In this document: positions 24,670 to 29,386 of the stretch, one piece after another | Layout of the letters: the number at the start of each line of letters is the position of its first letter | How positions within the stretch are numbered: the first letter of the stretch is position 1 | NCBI GenBank assembly: GCA_035649235.1 | Contig: DASRJX010000205.1 | Location: forward strand, 1-29,386 | Direction of reading: 5' to 3' | Origin: DASRJX01 sp035649235 | GTDB taxonomy: Bacteria; Acidobacteriota; Polarisedimenticolia; Gp22-AA2 | Length of the DNA: 29,386 nt | The notes under the pieces: generated by a model | What the model saw: the letters and a program-made list of their open reading frames with translations, nothing else | What the model was told of the DNA's origin: nothing | Database searches by the model: none | Translations under genes and position numbers: made by a program

Positions 24670-26490
24670 ATGAGAATCCGCGCCGCCGTCTCGCTGCTGA
24701 TCGTCCTGTCGATGCTCACGCCCGTCTTCGGACAGGCTCCCGGCGCCGCGCCGGGGACGGCCGCGCCGGACAAGGCCGCGCCACCGCCGACACCGCCCGG
24801 AGGGGCGGAGATCGACACGGTCCCCGCCGACGCCATCGTCCTGACGGTCCGGGAGTGCATCCAGCAGACGCTCGAGAAGAACCTCCAGATCGCCGTCAGC
24901 CGGTACGCGCCCGAGGTCGCCGAGAGCGGGATCGGGATCCGCGAGGCGGCCTTCGACCCGACGGCGAGCGGCAGCGTCTTCTACCAGGACGAGTCGCAGA
25001 CGAGCCGGAACCAGTCCATCGGCACCACGCAGATGAGCACGTCGACGTTCAGCGATGTCGTGGCGACCTGGCTGGACCCTCTCACCTTCGGCGCCTCCTA
25101 CCGCATCGACCTGGAAGCCCTCGGCAGCGACGGTGACTTCGACCCCGACGTCGACAGCGCGCTGCTCGCCTCCGAGCCGTTCAAGAACTACACGACGCGC
25201 TGGCAGTTCACCTACCGGCAGTCGCTGCTGCGCAACTTCGGGAAGGACGCGAACATCTGGCCGATCGTCGTGGCGCGCAACAACCTCGGCATCAGCGCGT
25301 CCCAGTTCCATCAGGTTCTGCTCGACACGGTGGCCATCGCGGTCAAGGACTACGCCGACCTCAACTTCGCCATCATGCAGCTGCGCACCGCGCGCTTCTC
25401 GCTCAAGCTCGCGCAGGACTTCCTGGCGCAGAACCGGATCAAGGTGCGCGTGGGCACCCTCGCGCCGATCGAGATCACGCAGGCCGAGGCGCAGGTCGCC
25501 GACCGGGAGGAGTCGGTCATCGTCTTCGAAGCGCAGCTGCGCGAGGCCGAGGACCGGATCCGCGCCGACATCGGCATGCGCAAGGATTCCGCCGAGTGGG
25601 GCCGTCCGGTGCGCCCCGCGGACCCCCTCACCCTGGAAGAGTTCGAGCCGAGCGAGGAATCGGCCCTGGAGGCGGCGTTCACCAACCGCCCCGACCTCGA
25701 GCAGGCCCGTCTCGATCTCGAGAACCGCGACACCGAGGTGCAGGCGCGCGAGAACCTGAAACGCTGGGGGCTCGACTTCGAAGGGACCTACGGGAACCGG
25801 GGCTTCAGCGCCCACGCCTTCGACCCGCTGACGGGCCTTCCTGTCGACCACGGCTCCTACGGCGACTCCTTCGAGGACCTCCGGGATCGCAACCAGACGA
25901 CCTGGAGCGCGGCGCTGCTCCTGAACGTGCCGATCTTCAACCGTCTGGCCGTCTCGAACTACCACATCGCCGAGAGCAACCGGGGGCAGTCCCAGCACCA
26001 GCTGGCGCTGGTCGAGCAGGTGGCGCGCCTCGAGGTGCGGAGCGGCGTGCGCGCCGTCGAGACCAACCTCAAGCGGGTCAAGGCGTCCCAGGTCAACGTG
26101 CGGCTGCAGCGCGAGAAGCTCGCGGCCGAGCAGAAGAAGTTCGAGAACGGCATGAGCACCTCGTTCCAGGTGCTGCAGTTCCAGGACGATCTGAGCAATT
26201 CCGAGACGCGCGAGAACCTCTCAATAGTCGACTACAACAAGTCACTCGTCGAGCTGGAGAGGGTCAAGGGGACCATCCTGGAGAGGTTCGGCGTCGCGCT
26301 GGAGAAGGGGAACCAGGGCGGGGCGGCGGGAGGCGACCGTTCGGCCGCCCTGCGCGGCCTGTGGCGCCGGCCCGCGAGCGCGCCGCAGGACTCCGGCCTG
26401 CGACTGGGCGAGCGGACGACGGACGCCGTCCGCCTGCCGGCCGACTTCCTCTACGAGGGGGCCCGCGACGCCGGCTCCGCGGGCCTCTAG
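24670..26490 (+). CDS. TolC-family outer-membrane efflux/secretion protein
   Basis: TolC-family proteins are trimeric outer-membrane beta-barrels with a long periplasmic alpha-helical tunnel, serving efflux pumps and type I secretion. This 606-residue protein has a signal peptide (about 1-21, ending VFG) and a Pro/Ala-rich linker (about 22-57). Two outer-membrane-efflux repeats follow, with helical segments such as LTVRECIQQTLEKNLQIAVS and a conserved late repeat (EQKKFENGMSTSFQVLQFQ) typical of the family. It is longer than most members because of the linker and a Gly/Arg-rich C-terminal tail. The ATG at 24670 has AGGTGA seven bases upstream. No membrane-fusion protein or inner-membrane pump is next to it. 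It lies just downstream of the ABC ATPases, but those are of importer type, so a functional pairing is doubtful. Confidence 0.88.
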   Translation: MRIRAAVSLLIVLSMLTPVFGQAPGAAPGTAAPDKAAPPPTPPGGAEIDTVPADAIVLTVRECIQQTLEKNLQIAVSRYAPEVAESGIGIREAAFDPTASGSVFYQDESQTSRNQSIGTTQMSTSTFSDVVATWLDPLTFGASYRIDLEALGSDGDFDPDVDSALLASEPFKNYTTRWQFTYRQSLLRNFGKDANIWPIVVARNNLGISASQFHQVLLDTVAIAVKDYADLNFAIMQLRTARFSLKLAQDFLAQNRIKVRVGTLAPIEITQAEAQVADREESVIVFEAQLREAEDRIRADIGMRKDSAEWGRPVRPADPLTLEEFEPSEESALEAAFTNRPDLEQARLDLENRDTEVQARENLKRWGLDFEGTYGNRGFSAHAFDPLTGLPVDHGSYGDSFEDLRDRNQTTWSAALLLNVPIFNRLAVSNYHIAESNRGQSQHQLALVEQVARLEVRSGVRAVETNLKRVKASQVNVRLQREKLAAEQKKFENGMSTSFQVLQFQDDLSNSETRENLSIVDYNKSLVELERVKGTILERFGVALEKGNQGGAAGGDRSAALRGLWRRPASAPQDSGLRLGERTTDAVRLPADFLYEGARDAGSAGL

Positions 26491-26543
26491 CCGCGGCGAC
26501 GGCGATGCCGCAGCGGGATCCGGCGCGACTCCCGCCTCCCGGG

Positions 26544-28034
26544 ATGACGCCTGCGCCGCGTCGGGGACCGGCCCTCGCGCTCGTCGCGGCGGGGGCGCTC
26601 CTCGTCGCGTCCTGCGCCGGGCCCGCCCGGCCCAACATCCTGCTCGTCGTCATCGACACGGCGCGCGCCGATCGGTTCAGCACCAACGGCTACGCCCGCG
26701 ACACGACGCCCGCGATCGCGGCCCTGGGCCGCGAGGGGGCTGTCTACCTCAACGCCTACGCGTCCTCGCCCTGGACCGTGCCATCGCACGCCAGCCTGTT
26801 CACGGGTCTCTATCCCTCCTCCCACGGCGCCGATTCGGGACGGCTCAAGCTCGACGACCAGCTTCCGTTCCTGGCGAGCCGCATGAAGGCCGCGGGGTAC
26901 ACCACCATCGCCTGCGTCGGAAACCCCTGGGTCGGGAAGGACTACAATTTCCACATCGGCTTCGACATCTTCGACGAAATCTGGCGCGAGGTCGGCGACA
27001 CCGCGGAGGATGCAGGCGCCGGAACGATCTCGGAGAGGATGACGCTCTGGCTGACCCGGCGCGCCCATAACGAGACGGCCCGATCGAAGCCGTTCTTCGT
27101 GTTCATCAACTACTTCGAGCCGCACCTGCCGTACAACCCTCCCGAGCCGGAGCGGTCGCGATTCCTCGCCCGCGGCCCGGGGCCGCAGGCCGGTGCGGGA
27201 GGGGAATCCGAAAAGGACGCGGCTGAGCATCTGCGGCACTTCAGCCCGAAGGACATCGTCCGGCAGATCCTCGGCGTGAGCCCCCTGTCCCGCGACGGCT
27301 TCCGTATCCTGTCCGACCTCTACGATGGCGAGATCGCCTACGTCGACCGGCGGCTCGGCGAGGTCATCGGCCTCCTGCGCCAGCATGGTCTGCTCGACGA
27401 CACCGTGGTCGTCGTGACGTCCGACCATGGGGAGATGCTGGGAGAGCACGATCTGGTGGACCACAGGCTCAGCCTCTACGAGCCGGTCCTCAGAATCCCC
27501 CTGGTGATCCGATACCCCTGGGCCGTCCGGGCCGGCCAGCGACTCGACACCCCGGTGCTGCTCCAGGACCTCTACCCGACCCTTCTGTGGGTGGCCGGGA
27601 TCCGCGGTCCGCAGGGGGCCGGACCCTCACCGATCGGGGACGGCCCCCCCGAAGCCCGGCCGCTTCCCGGGTTCCGGGGTCTCGACACCTTGCCGCCGCG
27701 CGGACGCTCGGCGTCCGATCCCTTGATCGCCGAGTACGCCTTTCCGGGCGAGTTCCTGGTGGTGATGCGGGTGCTCATGACGGGGCACGATACGACGCCC
27801 TGGGAGAGGAGCCAGGTCGCGTTCCGGGTGGCGGAGAGGAAGCTGATCTGGGGCTCGGACGGCCGGAATCAACTTTTCGATCTCCGCTCCGATCCAGCCG
27901 AAGTGAATGATGTCGCCGGGATGCAAGGGGACCAGGTGTCGGAGTATTCCCGCGGCGTTGTGAGCTGGCTGCAACGGCCTACGGCCCGCCCACCTCTCGC
28001 TATGCAGGCGCCGGGCGCGGCCACCGCGCGGTGA
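26544..28034 (+). CDS. Lipoprotein sulfatase-like hydrolase/transferase, copy 1 (Thr at the active-site position)
   Basis: A member of the alkaline-phosphatase-like superfamily with a sulfatase fold. From the ATG at 26544 it is 496 residues and begins with a lipoprotein signal (lipobox LVASC, lipidated Cys24), so it is probably membrane-anchored. An in-frame ATG at 26505 would add 13 residues before the signal. The N-terminal metal site is VVIDTARAD (Asp38). The formylglycine motif, normally C/S-x-P-x-R, reads TVPSH (Thr78) in PWTVPSHASLFTGLYP. The C-terminal metal motif is TSDHGEMLGEH. Without Cys or Ser it cannot form formylglycine. A Thr nucleophile is used by phosphoethanolamine and phosphoglycerol transferases of the same superfamily, so phosphoryl chemistry is possible. 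The next gene, a close paralogue, overlaps by GTGA. Confidence 0.85.
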   Translation: MTPAPRRGPALALVAAGALLVASCAGPARPNILLVVIDTARADRFSTNGYARDTTPAIAALGREGAVYLNAYASSPWTVPSHASLFTGLYPSSHGADSGRLKLDDQLPFLASRMKAAGYTTIACVGNPWVGKDYNFHIGFDIFDEIWREVGDTAEDAGAGTISERMTLWLTRRAHNETARSKPFFVFINYFEPHLPYNPPEPERSRFLARGPGPQAGAGGESEKDAAEHLRHFSPKDIVRQILGVSPLSRDGFRILSDLYDGEIAYVDRRLGEVIGLLRQHGLLDDTVVVVTSDHGEMLGEHDLVDHRLSLYEPVLRIPLVIRYPWAVRAGQRLDTPVLLQDLYPTLLWVAGIRGPQGAGPSPIGDGPPEARPLPGFRGLDTLPPRGRSASDPLIAEYAFPGEFLVVMRVLMTGHDTTPWERSQVAFRVAERKLIWGSDGRNQLFDLRSDPAEVNDVAGMQGDQVSEYSRGVVSWLQRPTARPPLAMQAPGAATAR

Positions 28035-29386
28035 CGCGTCCAATCAGAGCGACAACGGGTGTCCTGGTCGCCGTCACGGCGGTTTTCGTCGGGGCCTGCG
28101 GCCGGCCCGGGCGCCCGAACATCCTCCTGATCGTGGTCGATACGGCGCGCGCCGATCGCTTCAGCACCAACGGCTACGCGCGCGACACCACCCCCGCGAT
28201 CGCGGCGCTGGGCCGCGAAGGGGCGGTCTACCTCCGCGCCTACGCGCCCTCCCCCTGGACTCTCCCGTCCCACGCCAGCCTGTTCACCGGCCTCTATCCC
28301 TCCTCGCACGGCGCCGACTCGGGCCACCTGCGCCTCGACGAAAGGCTGCCGTTCCTGGCGCGCCGCCTGCGGGAGGCCGGCTATCGGACGCAGGCGTACG
28401 TGGAGAACCCCTGGGTGGGAAAGGACTACAACTTCCATCCTGGGTTCGACACGTTCGACGAGGTCTGGCGCAGGGTGCGCGGCACGGAGGGGGACATGGG
28501 GGCCGGGGAGGTGTCGGGGAAGGTGGAGCGCTGGCTCGCCTGGCGGGACCAGAACGACGACGCCAGGAGGCGGCCGTTCTTCATCTTCATCAATTACTTC
28601 GAGCCGCACCTGCCGTACAACCCTCCGGAGCCGGAGCGCGGCCGCTTCCTCGCTGCCGGCGGCGCCCTCGGGGGCCGGGCCGCGGCGGCCGCTCCGGACG
28701 TCGAGCGCCTGAGGCGCTTCAAGCACCCTGAAGAGGTGCGCCAGATCCTCGGCGCGGGCAGCCTGGGGCCGGACGACTTCCGGACGCTCTCCGACCTCTA
28801 CGACGGCGAGATCGCCTATGTCGACCGGCGCATCGGCGAGGTGGTGGCGTCGCTCCGCGGCCATGGGCTGATCGACGAGACCGTGGTCGTGGTGACCTCC
28901 GACCACGGAGAGATGCTCGGGGAGCACGGTTTCATGGACCACAAGTTCACGCTCTACGAGCCCGTCCTGAGGATCCCGCTCGTCGTCCGGTACCCCCGGG
29001 CGGTCCCCGGGGGACAGAGACTGGACACCCCGGTCCTGCTCCAGGACCTCTACCCGACCCTCCTGGGGCTGGCCGGAGCGGAGGGAATGGCCGACGGAGC
29101 CGGCGATCCGGGAGAGGGGTGGCCGCCCGATTCCTTCCCCCTCCCGGGGATCCCGGCCCTGGCATCCGGAGCAGTTCCAGGCCCGACCCAGGAGCGCCCC
29201 CTGATCGCAGAATTTGCCCGGCCAGGCGAGTTTCTCGAGGTGTTGAAGGGTGTGGCCGTGGGGGTCGATATGTCCCCCTGGGACAGGGCCCTGGTCGCGT
29301 TCAGGGTGGGAGAGACCAAGCTGATCTGGGGTTCCAACGGCCGGCATCAGCTTTTCGACCTCGGTTCCGACCCCGCCGAGGCAGCC
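28031..29386 (+). CDS. Lipoprotein sulfatase-like hydrolase/transferase, copy 2 (3' partial)
   Basis: This tandem paralogue of the preceding gene is open to the window's right edge, with 452 codons visible. The GTG at 28031 overlaps the TGA of copy 1 (GTGA). The N-terminus is a lipoprotein signal with lipobox VGAC (Cys23). The active-site motif is TLPSH (Thr77) in PWTLPSHASLFTGLYP, again lacking the Cys/Ser of true sulfatases. The metal motifs VVDTARAD and TSDHGEMLGEH match copy 1. The two proteins align nearly end to end and share long stretches of similar DNA, for example around the metal site (26650-26700 and 28135-28190), showing a local duplication. They differ in a low-complexity insert after YNPPEPER and in a Gly/Pro-rich loop near 29080-29190. 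The substrate is unknown. Confidence 0.87.
   Translation, partial: MTRPIRATTGVLVAVTAVFVGACGRPGRPNILLIVVDTARADRFSTNGYARDTTPAIAALGREGAVYLRAYAPSPWTLPSHASLFTGLYPSSHGADSGHLRLDERLPFLARRLREAGYRTQAYVENPWVGKDYNFHPGFDTFDEVWRRVRGTEGDMGAGEVSGKVERWLAWRDQNDDARRRPFFIFINYFEPHLPYNPPEPERGRFLAAGGALGGRAAAAAPDVERLRRFKHPEEVRQILGAGSLGPDDFRTLSDLYDGEIAYVDRRIGEVVASLRGHGLIDETVVVVTSDHGEMLGEHGFMDHKFTLYEPVLRIPLVVRYPRAVPGGQRLDTPVLLQDLYPTLLGLAGAEGMADGAGDPGEGWPPDSFPLPGIPALASGAVPGPTQERPLIAEFARPGEFLEVLKGVAVGVDMSPWDRALVAFRVGETKLIWGSNGRHQLFDLGSDPAEAA

Noticed and set aside
1..29386. tRNA, rRNA, insertion sequences, prophage or defence-system genes
   Set aside because: No cloverleaf, rRNA core, transposase, integrase or known defence domain was recognised in any frame. 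The cysteine modules have no transposase or terminal repeats, so they were not called mobile elements.

Overview
The window is a high-GC bacterial chromosome segment with dense genes and several GTG starts. It carries housekeeping genes, very large secreted multidomain proteins and lipoprotein sulfatase-like enzymes. The mix resembles what I know of uncultured Acidobacteriota-type soil or sediment genomes. That taxonomic guess is inference only, because there is no rRNA or tRNA here to anchor it.

Layout. (1) Positions 1-6306 (+) hold the 3' part of a giant secreted protein with thrombospondin type-3 repeats; its start lies outside the window. (2) A good hairpin terminator follows, then a small promoter-driven membrane protein gene (6471-6839, +). 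(3) A tight minus-strand operon reads mtnA > tsaD > lepA > lepB (11548 down to 6883): methionine salvage isomerase, tRNA t6A synthesis, elongation factor 4 and signal peptidase I. (4) A divergent intergenic region (11549-11890) holds a promoter candidate and a terminator-like leader hairpin. It leads into a complete 2911-residue secreted S8 (KP-43-like) subtilase with the same C-terminal architecture as the first giant protein (11891-20626, +). (5) After a roughly 300-base gap comes a plus-strand run: methylmalonyl-CoA mutase large subunit, two peptide-type ABC ATPases, a TolC-family outer-membrane protein, and two tandem lipoprotein sulfatase-like enzymes. The second of these runs off the right edge.

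How the parts relate. The two giant proteins are paralogues in direct orientation on either side of the housekeeping operon. Signal peptidase I, encoded between them, is the class of enzyme that would process such exported proteins, but no specific link is shown. The mutase and the two ATPases are almost certainly co-translated (1-nt gap, then a 4-nt GTGA overlap). The two sulfatase-like genes also overlap by GTGA. No permease or binding protein for the ABC ATPases, no B12-binding mutase subunit and no TolC partner is present.

Most interesting signal. The first giant protein carries seven copies of a small four-cysteine module (C-x9-C, usually followed by x5-C-x4/5-C). They sit in loops where the paralogue has short plain linkers, and the paralogue has none. 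A related 20-residue cysteine repeat is present as four tandem units in one protein and two in the other, with an exact 60-nt period. This looks like a small disulfide module spreading within one gene. Other points: the subtilase appears to have Ser in place of the oxyanion-hole Asn, both sulfatase-like proteins have Thr at the formylglycine position, and there is an attenuator-like hairpin just upstream of the giant protease gene.
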